Shown here: positions 9,681-19,506 of the stretch, piece after piece | Position numbering within the stretch: the stretch's first letter is position 1 | Layout: each line of letters starts with the position of its first letter | Origin: Pseudorhodobacter wandonensis | Lineage (GTDB): Bacteria; Pseudomonadota; Alphaproteobacteria; Rhodobacterales; Rhodobacteraceae | Direction of reading: 5' to 3' | NCBI RefSeq assembly: GCF_001202035.1 | Contig: NZ_LGHT01000026.1 | Location: forward strand, 273,231-337,230 | DNA: 64,000 nucleotides | Notes under the pieces: model-generated | What the model was told of the DNA's origin: nothing | Databases searched by the model: none | Seen by the model: the letters and a program-made list of their open reading frames with translations, nothing else | Program-made: the position numbers and the translations under genes

Positions 9681-10412
9681 ATGACCAATCCGCTTCACAT
9701 TGCCGCTCTGGGCCTTTCGCTTTTTGCCACCTTGTCCGCCCCCGCCATGGCCGAACGGGTCGAGGATAAAGCCACCTTTGATGTCGTCATACACGGCTTC
9801 AGCGCTGCCACCCTCGCTTTTGCAGGGGTCGAAGAGAATGACCGCTATGCCGTTTCCGGCGTGCTGAAAAGTGCAGGCATTGCGGCACTGTTGCGCAAGA
9901 TCAGCTATACCGGCACCGCCAAAGGCGCAGTCTCTGGCACCCGCTACACCCCATTCAGCTATGTTGAAAAATCTGACAATGGCAAGAAACAATCAACCAG
10001 CAAGATGACCTATGCGCGTGGCGTGCCCAGCGCTGTGCAATACACCCCCGCCCGTGAAGCCCGCGAAAAAGAGGTCAGCCCCGCCAGTCAGGGCGGCACG
10101 GTCGATACGCTGACCGCACTTTACGCCATCTTGCGCGATGTAGACGCAGGGCAGGAATGTCAGGTCAGCCTGAAAATGTATGATGGCCGCTATGTCAGTT
10201 CGATCGCCACATCAAAACCCCAGGCCAAGGGCAAAGCAGTGGTCTGCTCGGGCCAATACCGCCGCATCGCCGGCTTTAAACCCGAAGATATGGCCGAACG
10301 CACCACCTTTCCCTTTACCCTCACCTACCACCCCACTGGCAATGACCGCATGCGCGTAACCGAGGTGGCGATGGAGTCTATCTATGGTAAAGCCGCGATG
10401 AAACGCCGATAA
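9681..10412 (+). CDS. DUF3108 domain periplasmic protein
   Basis: A 243-residue secreted protein. The start at 9681 follows a GAGGTA ribosome-binding site and gives a clean signal peptide, MTNPLHIAALGLSLFATL then SAPAMA with cleavage after AMA at about residue 24. The body matches the DUF3108 family: beta-rich, with FDVVIHGFSAATLAFAG near the start and a C-terminal FTLTYHPTGNDRMRVTEVAMESI. Its function is unknown; relatives are periplasmic or outer-membrane associated. The hrpB start lies only 7 bases downstream, so the two may share a transcript. Confidence 0.75.
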   Translation: MTNPLHIAALGLSLFATLSAPAMAERVEDKATFDVVIHGFSAATLAFAGVEENDRYAVSGVLKSAGIAALLRKISYTGTAKGAVSGTRYTPFSYVEKSDNGKKQSTSKMTYARGVPSAVQYTPAREAREKEVSPASQGGTVDTLTALYAILRDVDAGQECQVSLKMYDGRYVSSIATSKPQAKGKAVVCSGQYRRIAGFKPEDMAERTTFPFTLTYHPTGNDRMRVTEVAMESIYGKAAMKRR

Positions 10413-10419
10413 GGGCCGC

Positions 10420-12876
10420 GTGAAAACCGCTGCTCAACCCCTTCCCATTGACGAGGCATTGCCCCGTCTGATCGCCGCCCTGACTGCGCGCGGCATGGCG
10501 GTGCTGCAGGCGCCCCCCGGCGCGGGCAAAACCACCCGCGTGCCTTTGGCGATGCTGGATGCAGGGCTTTGCAATGGCCGGATTTTGATGCTGGAACCCC
10601 GCCGTCTTGCCGCGCGCTCCTCGGCTGAACGTATGGCCGAGACGCTGGGCGAACCGGTGGGCCAAACCGTGGGCTACCGCGTGCGCGGCGAGTCCAAAGT
10701 CAGCCGCAGCACGCGGATCGAAGTCGTGACCGAAGGCATCCTGACCCGCATGATCCAGTCTGATCCCGCCCTCGACGGTATCGGCGCCGTGATCTTTGAC
10801 GAGTTTCACGAACGCAGCCTGAACGCCGATCTTGGCCTTGCCTTGACGTTGGAACTACGCGGCGCCTTGCGCGATGACCTCATCTTGTTGGTGATGTCAG
10901 CCACGCTTGATGCCGCCCCCGTCGCCGCCTTGATGGGCGATGCGCCACTCATCACGTCTGAGGGCCGCGCCTTTCCTGTTGAAACCCGCTGGCTTTCGCA
11001 CCCCCTGCCCCCTCGCGCCCGGCTGGAAACGGAAACCGCCGCGCTGATCCTGCAGGCTTTGGATGAATGCCCCGAAGGCGGCTTGCTTGCCTTTCTGCCC
11101 GGCGAAGGCGAAATTCGCCGCGTCGAGGCCGCGTTAAAAGGTCGCCTGCCTGATGGCTGCACGCTCCGCCCACTGTTCGGCAATATGTCATTTGCCGATC
11201 AGCGCCTTGCCCTCGCCCCGCAATCTACGGGCCGCAAAATCGTGCTGGCCACTGCCATTGCCGAAACCTCGTTAACGCTGCCCGACATTCGGGTGGTCGT
11301 CGATGCCGGCCGCTCGCGTCGCGCTCGGTTTGACCCCAATTCCGGCATGTCGCGGCTGGTGACAGAACGCGTCTCAAAGGCCGAGGCCGAACAACGCCGA
11401 GGCCGCGCTGGCCGTGTCGCCCCCGGCACCTGCTACCGCCTGTGGACACGCGGCGAAGAAGGCGGCATGGCCCCCTTCCCCCCCGCAGAAATCGAGGCCG
11501 CCGACCTGACCCCGCTGGCGCTGGAACTGGCGCTTTGGGGCAGCGCCGAAGGGCTTTCCTTTCTGACGCCCCCCAATCCGGGCGTCATGGCCGAGGCCCA
11601 CGCGCTGCTGACAGCCCTTGGCGCGCTGCACAACGGCCGCATCACCGACCATGGCCGCGCCTTGACTGCACTGCCCTTGCACCCCCGCCTCGGGCATATG
11701 CTGCAAACCGCAGGGGCCGGACCCGATGCCGCCACATTGGCCGCGCTTTTGGCCGAGCGCGACCCCGTTCGTGGCGCCCCGCCTGATCTGGCCTTGCGCC
11801 TTGCCGCCATCGCCAACCCGCGCCGGTTCGAAGAAACCCACCCCTATGCCGCCGATCGCGGCGTGATTGAACGTATCAAATCCGAATCCAAACGACTTGC
11901 GCAATCCAACAGCCCCAGCGACCTTAGCCCCGGCCAGCTTGCCGCGCTTGCCTACCCCGATCGTATCGGGCAACGCCGCAAAGGCGATGCGCCGCGCTAC
12001 ATCCTATCTGGCGGCAAAGGCGCTGTGATGGAGGCAGGCACCCCCCTTGCTGCCCACCGCCTGATTGTCGCCACCGACCTTGACGGCGACACGCGTGAGG
12101 CCAAAATCCGCCAAGCTGCCCCGCTGCATGATGCCGATCTGCGTGCCCTGTTCGCGGGGCAGATTGCCTGGGTCGATGTCTGCGAATGGTCGCGCCGCGA
12201 CGGCAAAATTACCGCCCGCAAACAAGAACGCTTTGGTGCGCTGGTGCTGGATGACCGCGCCTGGCCCGATGCCCCGCCCGAGGCAATGGCCGTCGCGGCC
12301 TTTGACGGGCTGCGCGCAATCGGCCTACCATGGACACCCGCCGCCCAACGCCTGCGCGCCCGTGTCAACCTGTGCCGCGCCGATGGGTCGGACCTGCCCG
12401 ACCTGTCAGATGCCGCTTTGCTGCAAAGCGCCGATTGGCTGCTGCCCTATCTGACCAATTGCCGCACCGAGGGCCAGCTGCGAAATCTTGACCTGACCGA
12501 ACCCTTGCGCGCCTATATCGGCTGGGACGCGATGCAACTGCTTGACCGGCTAACGCCATCGCATTTTGAAACGCCCTTGGGCCGCCGCATCCCGATTGAT
12601 TACGATGGCGAGGCACCGGGGATAGAACTGCGCCTGCAAGAAATGTTTGGCGTCACCACCCACCCCTGCGTCGGCCCAAAGGCACTGCCACTGCGAATAA
12701 CCCTGCTGTCGCCAGCCAGCAAACCGGTGCAAGTGACGATGGATTTACCGGGGTTCTGGACCAACTCCTACGCCGATGTGCGCAAAGATATGCGCGGCCG
12801 ATACCCGCGCCACCCTTGGCCCGAAGACCCGCGCGAGGCTGACCCGACACTGCGAGCCAAACCGCGCGGAACCTGA
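10420..12876 (+). CDS. hrpB: ATP-dependent helicase HrpB
   Basis: DEAH/DExH-box RNA helicase of 818 residues, the normal length for HrpB. Motifs in order are Walker A APPGAGKTTR (31-40), EPRRLAARSSAERMA, the DEFH box in IFDEFHERSLNAD, SATLDAAPV, ATAIAETSLTLP and motif VI EQRRGRAGRVAPG, followed by the HA2 and HrpB C-terminal domains ending near PRHPWPEDPREADPT. It starts with GTG, 7 bases after the preceding stop. Its biological role in alphaproteobacteria is not well defined. Confidence 0.95.
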   Translation: MKTAAQPLPIDEALPRLIAALTARGMAVLQAPPGAGKTTRVPLAMLDAGLCNGRILMLEPRRLAARSSAERMAETLGEPVGQTVGYRVRGESKVSRSTRIEVVTEGILTRMIQSDPALDGIGAVIFDEFHERSLNADLGLALTLELRGALRDDLILLVMSATLDAAPVAALMGDAPLITSEGRAFPVETRWLSHPLPPRARLETETAALILQALDECPEGGLLAFLPGEGEIRRVEAALKGRLPDGCTLRPLFGNMSFADQRLALAPQSTGRKIVLATAIAETSLTLPDIRVVVDAGRSRRARFDPNSGMSRLVTERVSKAEAEQRRGRAGRVAPGTCYRLWTRGEEGGMAPFPPAEIEAADLTPLALELALWGSAEGLSFLTPPNPGVMAEAHALLTALGALHNGRITDHGRALTALPLHPRLGHMLQTAGAGPDAATLAALLAERDPVRGAPPDLALRLAAIANPRRFEETHPYAADRGVIERIKSESKRLAQSNSPSDLSPGQLAALAYPDRIGQRRKGDAPRYILSGGKGAVMEAGTPLAAHRLIVATDLDGDTREAKIRQAAPLHDADLRALFAGQIAWVDVCEWSRRDGKITARKQERFGALVLDDRAWPDAPPEAMAVAAFDGLRAIGLPWTPAAQRLRARVNLCRADGSDLPDLSDAALLQSADWLLPYLTNCRTEGQLRNLDLTEPLRAYIGWDAMQLLDRLTPSHFETPLGRRIPIDYDGEAPGIELRLQEMFGVTTHPCVGPKALPLRITLLSPASKPVQVTMDLPGFWTNSYADVRKDMRGRYPRHPWPEDPREADPTLRAKPRGT

Positions 12877-12908
12877 AGTACCGCCCGCAAAGCCCATAGA
12901 CCACGGCT

Positions 12909-14159
12909 TTAGGCTACTCTAATTCCCAATTCACATCGATCGGCTGGCCGCAGGATACGATGCTGCGCAATTCGGCGCCCTACCCAAGTCTTGGCCTCAT
13001 GCGGCTGCAACACCCGCCGCGTCGCGGGTATGGTGCCAAACGGGCCAAGCCCCTGCACCGCCGCCCCGTAACGCCCGCTCGCAACCTCTGGGTGGCGCAA
13101 GGTTTCGGCTTCGGTTCCCTCGGCAATGACAATCTGATGCTGGTCCAGCAGCATGTGGTAATATCTGACCTTGCCAACACCCACCGCCCGAAACACGCCG
13201 GGCAACCCCAGCAAGTGCTGGGCCGCAACCAAAACCTCGGCCTCACCGAACAGAATTTGACAATCCAGCCCCGACAGCATCAACAAATGCTGGTCCGAGA
13301 TCCAGAGGTCGCGGTCATTGTTCAAAACGCCTGCCGAAATGCACAGGGGCAAGGCCTGATCTTGCGCGACAACCGCCCCGCCCCCAACCCACAACAGGCG
13401 CTGCGGGCCGTCATCAAGCGTATCAACCCAATCACCCGCACAGAGCGCATCAATCGCGCGCGGGCCGTCTGGCGTGGCAATCATCGTACCCGCGACAAAG
13501 CTACCCGGCTTGTCATTCAAACACCGCGTAGACCAAACCCCTTTTGCCTGATCTGCATTGAAACGGGTCTTGGGCAGCGCCAAAATGGCAGGCACATCGC
13601 CCGAAGCGTCGAGGAAGCAGGTTTTAGCATCTCCATCGGTCATGCCAATCTGGGCAACGCCTGCATGTCCCATGGCCCACTGCACTTTTTCATAAATGAA
13701 TTCGGCCTCGAAATGGCCGCCCCCGGAATGCTCTAGCACCAATTGAAACGTATTGCTTTTGGCGCTGCCTGAATGGGCCTGCACATTCAGCCATGTAATG
13801 GTCACGCGGCCCTTTGCGGGGTCAATATCCCAATAGATATTGTTATTGCCACTTGCCGAACCAGAGCCAAGATCAAGTGGCGCATAAAACACCGCAATCG
13901 CAGGATAACCCAACCTGTCCAGTGCGGCAGGTTTATGGCCTCTGGCCGGCGCCGTAAAACTCACCAAGCCATTGTTGTGAATGTATAGATGTTTGTAGTT
14001 CGCGCCAAAATAGCGGATGCCGCCTTGCCCGAAAACGGACGTTATATCCAGCCTGCAAGACCCGCCTTCGCCATAGCCTCCGGCTCCGTCTTGCAAAGCC
14101 AGAAAGCTTGCCTCGCCCACGCCCTGCGGGCCACCGAAACCGGTGTTGATCGTCGCCAT
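12909..14159 (-). CDS. Nidogen-like (NIDO) plus Hint-domain protein
   Basis: A 416-residue protein in two parts. Residues about 40-205 resemble a NIDO domain (YIHNNGLVSFTAP, APLDLGSG, VTITWLNVQAH, NTFQLVLEHSGGGHF). Residues about 218-400 form a Hedgehog/intein-type Hint domain of the kind common in Rhodobacteraceae (AGTMIATPDGPRAIDALCAGD, WISDQHLLMLSG, VRYYHMLLDQHQIVIAEG). Relatives have cysteine at the cleavage junction (usually CF.AGT); here the residue is Ser220 (GSFVAGT). Such proteins are thought to be secreted and self-cleaving. There is no classical signal peptide. The start is preceded by a reasonable spacing but only a weak ribosome-binding site. Confidence 0.75.
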   Translation of the reverse strand: MATINTGFGGPQGVGEASFLALQDGAGGYGEGGSCRLDITSVFGQGGIRYFGANYKHLYIHNNGLVSFTAPARGHKPAALDRLGYPAIAVFYAPLDLGSGSASGNNNIYWDIDPAKGRVTITWLNVQAHSGSAKSNTFQLVLEHSGGGHFEAEFIYEKVQWAMGHAGVAQIGMTDGDAKTCFLDASGDVPAILALPKTRFNADQAKGVWSTRCLNDKPGSFVAGTMIATPDGPRAIDALCAGDWVDTLDDGPQRLLWVGGGAVVAQDQALPLCISAGVLNNDRDLWISDQHLLMLSGLDCQILFGEAEVLVAAQHLLGLPGVFRAVGVGKVRYYHMLLDQHQIVIAEGTEAETLRHPEVASGRYGAAVQGLGPFGTIPATRRVLQPHEAKTWVGRRIAQHRILRPADRCELGIRVA

Positions 14160-14340
14160 TCTGGCCTCACATGTCTTAGACTGCTCTGGCCCTATTTTTG
14201 ATGGGCCTTACGGCCTGACTGATTGGGAAATGTGGCAATTCCATGGTGCCGGAAACAATCAGCGCCACAATTCTGCCTTAATTGGACGCAAACCGGCAAG
14301 ACTGTGCATTATTGCAACGCAGTGTGGCGGCACGGTAACG

Positions 14341-14898
14341 CTAACCAGCCGCCAGAACCTCCGTCATTGCCGTTACAGAAACAATTGTCGCAAATTCGGA
14401 CAAGGTGCCAAGCGTGACTGACAGCACGGTTTCCGGCCCATGCACGGCACCATCCGGACCGGTCACGCCAAACCCGAACACGGCCTCTTGCACCACGACG
14501 ACAGAAAACCCCAAGTCAGCGGCCATGCGCACCGTGCTTGCCACACAGTAATTCACTGCCGCACCAATGATCACCAGCCGCGTCAGGCCGGCGCCTTGCA
14601 AATGCCCCGCAAGCCCGGTTCCCGCAAAGGCCGATGAGCCCTGTTTTACAAAGACCGCTTCGCCCGGCAAATTCTGCGCACAGGGCATCACCTCGCCGCC
14701 CGGCGTGCCCAACCGAAAACCCGATTTCGGGTTTGGGTCATCATGGTGGATATGCAATATCGGCAGCCCCCTGGCCCGAAATGCGGCTATCACCTTGGCA
14801 ATAGCGGTTTCGGCATCGGGGTTAGAGCGCGGAATGCCCGCCGCCGTCCGACGGGCAAACTCCATCTGGCAATCAATCACCAACAGCGCGGTGGTCAA
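14341..14898 (-). CDS. Isochorismatase-family cysteine hydrolase
   Basis: A 185-residue cytoplasmic hydrolase of the isochorismatase/nicotinamidase fold. The catalytic triad is visible as Asp9 (VIDCQ), Lys85 (VFVKQGSSAF) and Cys118 (AVNYCVASTVR), preceded by the usual cis-peptide region GAAVN. The substrate may be a nicotinamide, ureido or similar amide and cannot be told. It starts 3 bases after the argF stop, so it may belong to the argD-argF transcript. Confidence 0.85.
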   Translation of the reverse strand: MTTALLVIDCQMEFARRTAAGIPRSNPDAETAIAKVIAAFRARGLPILHIHHDDPNPKSGFRLGTPGGEVMPCAQNLPGEAVFVKQGSSAFAGTGLAGHLQGAGLTRLVIIGAAVNYCVASTVRMAADLGFSVVVVQEAVFGFGVTGPDGAVHGPETVLSVTLGTLSEFATIVSVTAMTEVLAAG

Positions 14899-14901
14899 GG
14901 C

Positions 14902-15828
14902 TTAGACCCCAAGACACCAGCGCATCACCGCCTTTTGCGCGTGAAGCCGATTTTCGGCCTCGTCAAAAATAACCGAATGCGGGCCGTCCATCACGGCACT
15001 TGTCGCCTCATCATTGCGGTGGGCGGGCAAGCAATGCATGAACAAGGCATCAGGCTTGGCCATCGCCATCAGACGTTCATTCACCTGATAGCCGCGCAAC
15101 TGGTTATGGCGGCGCTCTTTGGCAGATTCGGGGTCGTGCATCGACACCCAAGTGTCTGTGACGACCAGATCTGCGCCCGCAACCGCCTTGGCCGGATCAC
15201 GCTCGACCGCCACATTCACCCCTTTGGAACGCGCGAAATCGAGCCAGACAGCTTCGGGATCCAGCGTGTCAGGGCCGGTAAAGGTGAAGTCAAAACCGAA
15301 CTGGCCGGCCGCGTGCAGAAAGCTGGCGGCAACATTGTTGCCATCGCCACACCAGACCACCTTTTTACCCGCAATCGGGCCACGCTTTTCCTCATAGGTC
15401 ATGACATCGGCCATGATCTGGCAGGGATGGGTGCGGTTGGTCAGGCCGTTGATGACTGGCACCGTGGCATGCTCGGCCATCTCTTGCAGGGTGGCCTCTT
15501 CAAAGGTGCGGATCATGATCAGATCGACATAGCGTGACAAAACGCGTGCGGTATCGGCAATGGTTTCGCCATGCCCCAGCTGCATTTCCTTGCCCGAAAG
15601 CACCATCGTCTGGCCGCCCAACTGGCGCACGCCCACGTCAAACGACACCCGTGTCCGGGTCGAGGGCTTTTCAAAGATCAGCGCAACCATTTGGCCGGCC
15701 AACGGCTGATCATCATCAGGGGTGCCTTTGGGGCGGCCGTCGCGCGCGGATTTCATGGCATGCGCAAGGTCGATCATGCCCCGCAAATCGGCGGCGTCGG
15801 TGGTGTGGATATCAAGAAAATGCTTCAT
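14902..15828 (-). CDS. argF: Ornithine carbamoyltransferase
   Basis: Ornithine + carbamoyl phosphate to citrulline, arginine biosynthesis, 308 residues from [17 protein letters not shown]. Family motifs are the carbamoyl phosphate loop [25 protein letters not shown] and the ornithine loop [15 protein letters not shown]. The longer upstream frame to 15975 is rejected because it runs through the GC-rich repeat element. It lies directly downstream of argD on the same strand. Confidence 0.95.
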   Translation of the reverse strand: MKHFLDIHTTDAADLRGMIDLAHAMKSARDGRPKGTPDDDQPLAGQMVALIFEKPSTRTRVSFDVGVRQLGGQTMVLSGKEMQLGHGETIADTARVLSRYVDLIMIRTFEEATLQEMAEHATVPVINGLTNRTHPCQIMADVMTYEEKRGPIAGKKVVWCGDGNNVAASFLHAAGQFGFDFTFTGPDTLDPEAVWLDFARSKGVNVAVERDPAKAVAGADLVVTDTWVSMHDPESAKERRHNQLRGYQVNERLMAMAKPDALFMHCLPAHRNDEATSAVMDGPHSVIFDEAENRLHAQKAVMRWCLGV

Positions 15829-15850
15829 GGTTTTGCTTTCTGGCAAGGCG

Positions 15851-15900
15851 CCGGGGGGCCAGCCCCCCGGACCCCCCGGGATATTTGGACCGAAAAGAAA
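15851..15900 (+). repeat. GGATATTT intergenic element, copy A
   Basis: A GC hairpin (GGGGGGCC AG CCCCCC) is followed by ACCCCCCGGGATATTTGG and CCGAAAAGAAAG. Three further copies occur at 27518-27587, 31749-31821 (reverse) and 36971-37046 (reverse). It sits in the argD-argF gap, with its hairpin end toward argF. It may act as an mRNA-stabilising or terminating hairpin; it is not an insertion sequence. Confidence 0.65.
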
Positions 15901-15904
15901 GGGA

Positions 15905-17086
15905 TTAGTGACTTGTGCTTTCGACGGCGGTGGCAGCTTTATCAAGGCGCGACAGGGCCTCGGCGATATCGGCATCTGGGATGTTAAGGGCTGGCAAAAG
16001 CCGGATCACATTGTCGGCCGCCGGAACCGTGAGCAGGTGTTCTGCGTAGTTGGCCTTGACCACGTCGGTATTGGTGGCTTTGCATTTCAGGCCCAGAATA
16101 AGGCCCGCACCGCGAACGCCCTCAAACACATCGGGGTGGCTGGCGACAAGGCCTTCGAGCCCTTGGCGGAACAGGGCTGATTTGCGGTTTACCTCGGCCA
16201 GAAACGCCGGATCCGAGATGATCTGCATAACCTTTGCGCCAACCGCACAGCCCAGAGGGTTACCGCCATAGGTGGAACCATGCGTACCTGCAACCATACC
16301 CGAGGCCGCATTTTCCGTGGCCAGCACTGCCCCAAGCGGGAAGCCGCCCCCGATACCTTTGGCAACCATCATGATGTCAGGCGTGACCCCTGCCCATTCA
16401 TGTGCGAACAGCTTGCCTGACCGGCCAATGCCGCACTGGACCTCATCCAAAATCATCAGCGCGCCGGTTTCATCGCACAGATCCCGCAGCCCTTTCAGGC
16501 AGGCATCGGGCAGCACGCGAATGCCGCCTTCGCCTTGGATCGGTTCAACCATCACAGCTGCCGTCTTATTGGTGATCGCCGCGCGCAATGCCTCATGATC
16601 ACCAAAAGGCAGGGTTTTGAAGCCGGGCATCAAGGGGCCAAAACCTTTGGTCATCTTTTCCGAGCCTGCGGCGGCAATTGCGCCGGTGGACCGGCCGTGG
16701 AATGCGCCGTCAAAGGTCAGGATCTCGGTCCGGTCAGGCTCATTCTTTTCATACCAGTATTTGCGCGCCATTTTAATGGCCAGCTCTGCCGCCTCGGTGC
16801 CCGAGTTGGTGAAAAACACCGTATCGGCAAAGGTTTGATCAACCAGCATATCCGCCAATTCCTGCTGCTGCGGAATTTGATAAAGGTTGGAGACATGCCA
16901 CAACTGCCCTGCCTGCGCGGTCAGGGCCGCCACCAATTCAGGGTTGGCATGGCCCAATGCGTTCACCGCAATGCCAGCACCCAGATCAAGATAGCGTTGG
17001 CCCGAAACAGTCGTCAGCCAAGAGCCTTCGCCCTTTGCAAAGGCCAGCGGGGCGCGATTATAGGTCGGCAATACAGAAGGGATCAT
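15905..17086 (-). CDS. argD: Acetylornithine aminotransferase
   Basis: Class III PLP aminotransferase of 393 residues that makes N-acetylornithine in arginine synthesis and probably also acts on succinyldiaminopimelate. Motifs are [54 protein letters not shown] and the PLP-lysine region [18 protein letters not shown]. It is followed by argF on the same strand. Confidence 0.93.
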   Translation of the reverse strand: MIPSVLPTYNRAPLAFAKGEGSWLTTVSGQRYLDLGAGIAVNALGHANPELVAALTAQAGQLWHVSNLYQIPQQQELADMLVDQTFADTVFFTNSGTEAAELAIKMARKYWYEKNEPDRTEILTFDGAFHGRSTGAIAAAGSEKMTKGFGPLMPGFKTLPFGDHEALRAAITNKTAAVMVEPIQGEGGIRVLPDACLKGLRDLCDETGALMILDEVQCGIGRSGKLFAHEWAGVTPDIMMVAKGIGGGFPLGAVLATENAASGMVAGTHGSTYGGNPLGCAVGAKVMQIISDPAFLAEVNRKSALFRQGLEGLVASHPDVFEGVRGAGLILGLKCKATNTDVVKANYAEHLLTVPAADNVIRLLPALNIPDADIAEALSRLDKAATAVESTSH

Positions 17087-17420
17087 TTCACGGTCCTTTT
17101 ATACAAGGCCTAGCCGTGCCAAAGGCAAACGACCAAGTCAACGGATATATGAGAGAGGGCGGGTGCCAAAAAGGCAAGGGTGATCGGCCGAAAACGCGTG
17201 AATTAGCGTCGGCGTCGGGGCAGCTGGATATGACGAACCTGTGCGATCATGCGGCTTTGCTAGGCCAAAGCGCCACGCCTGTAAAGCCGGATTTTACAGA
17301 GGCACTATCAGACCCTTGTATCTAAAGCCTTGGGGTAGTAAATACATCTGTCACAGCTAAACGGGCGATACAGCGCCCCCTACGGGCAACCGTGGGCCGC
17401 CCATAACACCGGAGATCGGC
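17087..17420. promoter_or_regulatory. Divergent promoter region argD/gcrA
   Basis: 334 bases between the divergent starts of argD and gcrA. A GGAGATC ribosome-binding site lies just before the gcrA ATG. No gene is convincing here; the short frames that cross it have no recognisable features. Confidence 0.4.
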
Positions 17421-18035
17421 ATGTCCTGGACAGATGAGCGTGTTGAAACGCTTAAGAAAATGTGGGCTGAGGGCCAGAGCGCCAGCCAGATCGCCAAGGA
17501 ACTTGGCGGCGTTACCCGTAATGCCGTGATCGGCAAAGTGCATCGCCTTGGATTGTCCAACCGCACCAGTGGCACAGCGGGCAAAGAAGAAGCCGAGGCA
17601 CCCGTTGCCCCAAAGGTCGAACCCGCCGCTCGGGCCGCCGAGGCCCCCAGCGCTGCCGAGCCAAAGCCCGCCGCGCCGCCGCCACGTCCTTCGACGACAG
17701 CGATCAACCCAACCGTGGCGCAGGTCGTGAACAATGTCACCCCTTTGCCACTGCGTAAATCGATCGTGCCTGCAGGCCAGCCTTTGCCGCCACAGCCTTC
17801 GGCCAATGAAATCAGCCCGGAGGCGCTTGCCTCGGTCCGCGAAGTTGAAAAACACGCCAAGAAAATCAGCCTGATGGAATTGACCGAGCGGACCTGCAAA
17901 TGGCCAATCGGCGACCCCGCGACCGAAGAATTCTGGTTCTGCGGCTTGCCTTCAACGGCTGGCAAACCCTATTGTGAGGCGCATGTGGGCGTGGCGTTTC
18001 AGCCGATGTCGGCGCGTCGTGATCGTCGCCGCTAA
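17421..18035 (+). CDS. gcrA: Cell-cycle regulator GcrA
   Basis: A 204-residue GcrA-family protein, an alphaproteobacterial cell-cycle factor that works with sigma-70 RNA polymerase at promoters often carrying methylated GANTC sites. The N-terminal DNA-binding region MSWTDERVETLKKMWAEGQS and SQIAKELGGVTRNAVIGKVHRLGL is nearly canonical. A proline/alanine-rich linker spans about residues 50-125. The C-terminal polymerase-binding domain contains LMELTERTCKWPIGDP and FCGLPSTAGKPYCEAH. Confidence 0.96.
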   Translation: MSWTDERVETLKKMWAEGQSASQIAKELGGVTRNAVIGKVHRLGLSNRTSGTAGKEEAEAPVAPKVEPAARAAEAPSAAEPKPAAPPPRPSTTAINPTVAQVVNNVTPLPLRKSIVPAGQPLPPQPSANEISPEALASVREVEKHAKKISLMELTERTCKWPIGDPATEEFWFCGLPSTAGKPYCEAHVGVAFQPMSARRDRRR

Positions 18036-18061
18036 GGGCGGCGCGAATAGAATACAGAATT

Positions 18062-18090
18062 GGCCGCCCTCGGGCGGCCTTATTCCTTTG
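18062..18090. terminator. Terminator between gcrA and the ParA-like gene
   Basis: Perfect stem GGCCGCCC (18062-18069) and GGGCGGCC (18072-18079), followed on the plus strand by TTATTCCTTT. It lies between convergent genes and ends gcrA; it overlaps the stop of the opposite gene. Confidence 0.75.
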
Positions 18091-18715
18091 CGGCCAGCAG
18101 CGAAAGCACTTCGGCGGCAAGGGCTGTCACCTCTGCCGAGGCTGCCGACTTTCCGGCCTCTTGCGCCGCGCGGCCCTGCCCCAAAGTTTCTGCATAAACA
18201 ACACGTTGCCCAAGGCTTGTGGTGGCTACATCCGCAGAAATCTCGGCCGCCGCAGCGGCAACCTCATCGGCCAGACGTGTCCCGGACTTTACCCTGTTCA
18301 GCACAATAACACAGCGTTTCCCAACCCTGACCGCCAAATCCACCACGCCATCCGTCGCCCACAAATCGACATGCGATGACCCAACCGGAACGAGGATCAA
18401 ATCTGCCTCGCGCAAGGCGGGTTTCAGGTCGCTGTCAACTTTCGGCGGCGTGTCGATAATCACGATGTCATTGGTTTTGCCAAGCTTCTCGCACTCATAG
18501 CTTACGCCCCAGGCCGAGGACGTGCCAAATTCCAAATCCGGTTCCTCTAGCAGCTCGCGGCGGGCCATGAACCAACGGCCAAGCGACCCCTGAGGGTCCG
18601 TATCCAAAATCGCGACCCGCATATCCTGCCGTGCGAATGCAATCGCGAGGTTGACCGCAAGCGTGGTTTTGCCTGCGCCGCCTTTTTGCTGGGCGATTGT
18701 GATGATGTGGGCCAT
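18080..18715 (-). CDS. ParA/MinD-family ATPase (orphan)
   Basis: A P-loop ATPase of 211 residues. The deviant Walker A motif KGGAGKTT is at residues 11-18 (QQKGGAGKTTLAVNLA), with LDTDPQGSLGRW and VIIDTPPKVDSDL following. No parB or centromere-like repeats lie beside it. It is therefore probably an orphan ParA-type positioning or regulatory ATPase rather than a plasmid partition protein. The start at 18715 is chosen because AAAGGGGGAA lies at good spacing; an upstream ATG at 18736 is less well placed. Confidence 0.85.
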   Translation of the reverse strand: MAHIITIAQQKGGAGKTTLAVNLAIAFARQDMRVAILDTDPQGSLGRWFMARRELLEEPDLEFGTSSAWGVSYECEKLGKTNDIVIIDTPPKVDSDLKPALREADLILVPVGSSHVDLWATDGVVDLAVRVGKRCVIVLNRVKSGTRLADEVAAAAAEISADVATTSLGQRVVYAETLGQGRAAQEAGKSAASAEVTALAAEVLSLLAAKE

Positions 18716-18773
18716 ATGATTCCCCCTTTTCTGCACCGCAGCGTAGCACAGGGCGCGGGGAAATGCATGTGGC

Positions 18774-19070
18774 CTATTTACGCGGGCAGGAAACGCGCCC
18801 CCGCATCTCTCCGCTATCGCCTTGCAGGGTGGTTTCGGCCAGCCGGCACCCCGTAACCTCTTGAACCAACGTAATCATCGTGGCGCGAATGGCCTGATGC
18901 TCGCCGCGTTTGGCATAGCCGAGGCGGATAATCTCGACTTGATTGCCTTTTTGAAAAACCGCGTAATGCCTGCCATCGCGGGTAACATCGCTGCGCACGG
19001 CCCCCCACATTGTGGGCGTCGGCTGGGCACCGCATGCTGCAAGTGAAAAGGCTAAAATCAGGGCTCTCAT
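18774..19070 (-). CDS. Small putative lipoprotein
   Basis: A 98-residue protein starting MRALILAFSLAACGAQ. A short signal sequence ends in a lipobox (LAAC) with Cys13 as the likely lipidated residue. The mature part is charged and beta-like (HYAVFQKGNQVEIIRLGYAKRGEH) and has two further cysteines (TGCRLAE, VSCPRK). No known family is recognised. It lies between the ParA-like gene and an oppositely oriented entericidin-like gene. Confidence 0.65.
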   Translation of the reverse strand: MRALILAFSLAACGAQPTPTMWGAVRSDVTRDGRHYAVFQKGNQVEIIRLGYAKRGEHQAIRATMITLVQEVTGCRLAETTLQGDSGEMRGRVSCPRK

Positions 19071-19239
19071 ATCACCGATCTAGCACCACTTGGTTAACAG
19101 ATCATTAAGCGACAAAGTGACCATCAGTTGGGACCACCCGCCAATGCACCAAACAGCGCGAAAATGCGCGCAGAAATCCCGTAGCGCCGACGTTGTCGAA
19201 CATGGTAAGACATGGGGAACCAACTGAAAGGAAACCCTA

Positions 19240-19383
19240 ATGCGCAATCCAATGTTCGTTTTTGCCGCGCTCGCGCTGGTGCTGCTAACCGGCTGTGAAA
19301 CCATGAAAGGCGTCGGCCGCGACGTAAAAACCACGGGCGAGGTCATCACCGACAGCTCGCGTCAGATACAAAAGAGCTTGTGA
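19240..19383 (+). CDS. Entericidin-like small lipoprotein
   Basis: A 47-codon gene that is easily missed. It encodes MRNPMFVFAALALVLLTGCE followed by TMKGVGRDVKTTGEVITDSS. The hydrophobic signal ends in a lipobox LTGC (Cys19), and the mature part has the GVGRDVKxxG signature of the entericidin A/B family. A GAAAGGAAA ribosome-binding site lies at the right distance. Relatives are envelope lipoproteins of unclear role, in some bacteria a bacteriolytic toxin/antidote pair; here there is a single gene. Confidence 0.8.
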   Translation: MRNPMFVFAALALVLLTGCETMKGVGRDVKTTGEVITDSSRQIQKSL

Positions 19384-19456
19384 TTGGGCAGGCCAGCACT
19401 TTCCGCCGTGTTTCCCCAACACAGCCGAGATTGCGGCTTTCGCGACCCGACAAAGC

Positions 19457-19481
19457 GCCGCAGCCGTTGAATGGCTGCGGC
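19457..19481. terminator. Hairpin downstream of lepA
   Basis: Perfect 9-bp stem GCCGCAGCC (19457-19465) and GGCTGCGGC (19473-19481) with a 7-base loop, 25 bases beyond the lepA stop. There is no strong T-run, so termination efficiency is uncertain. Confidence 0.5.
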
Positions 19482-19506
19482 AAAATCATCGGCGTATTGC
19501 CTGTCC

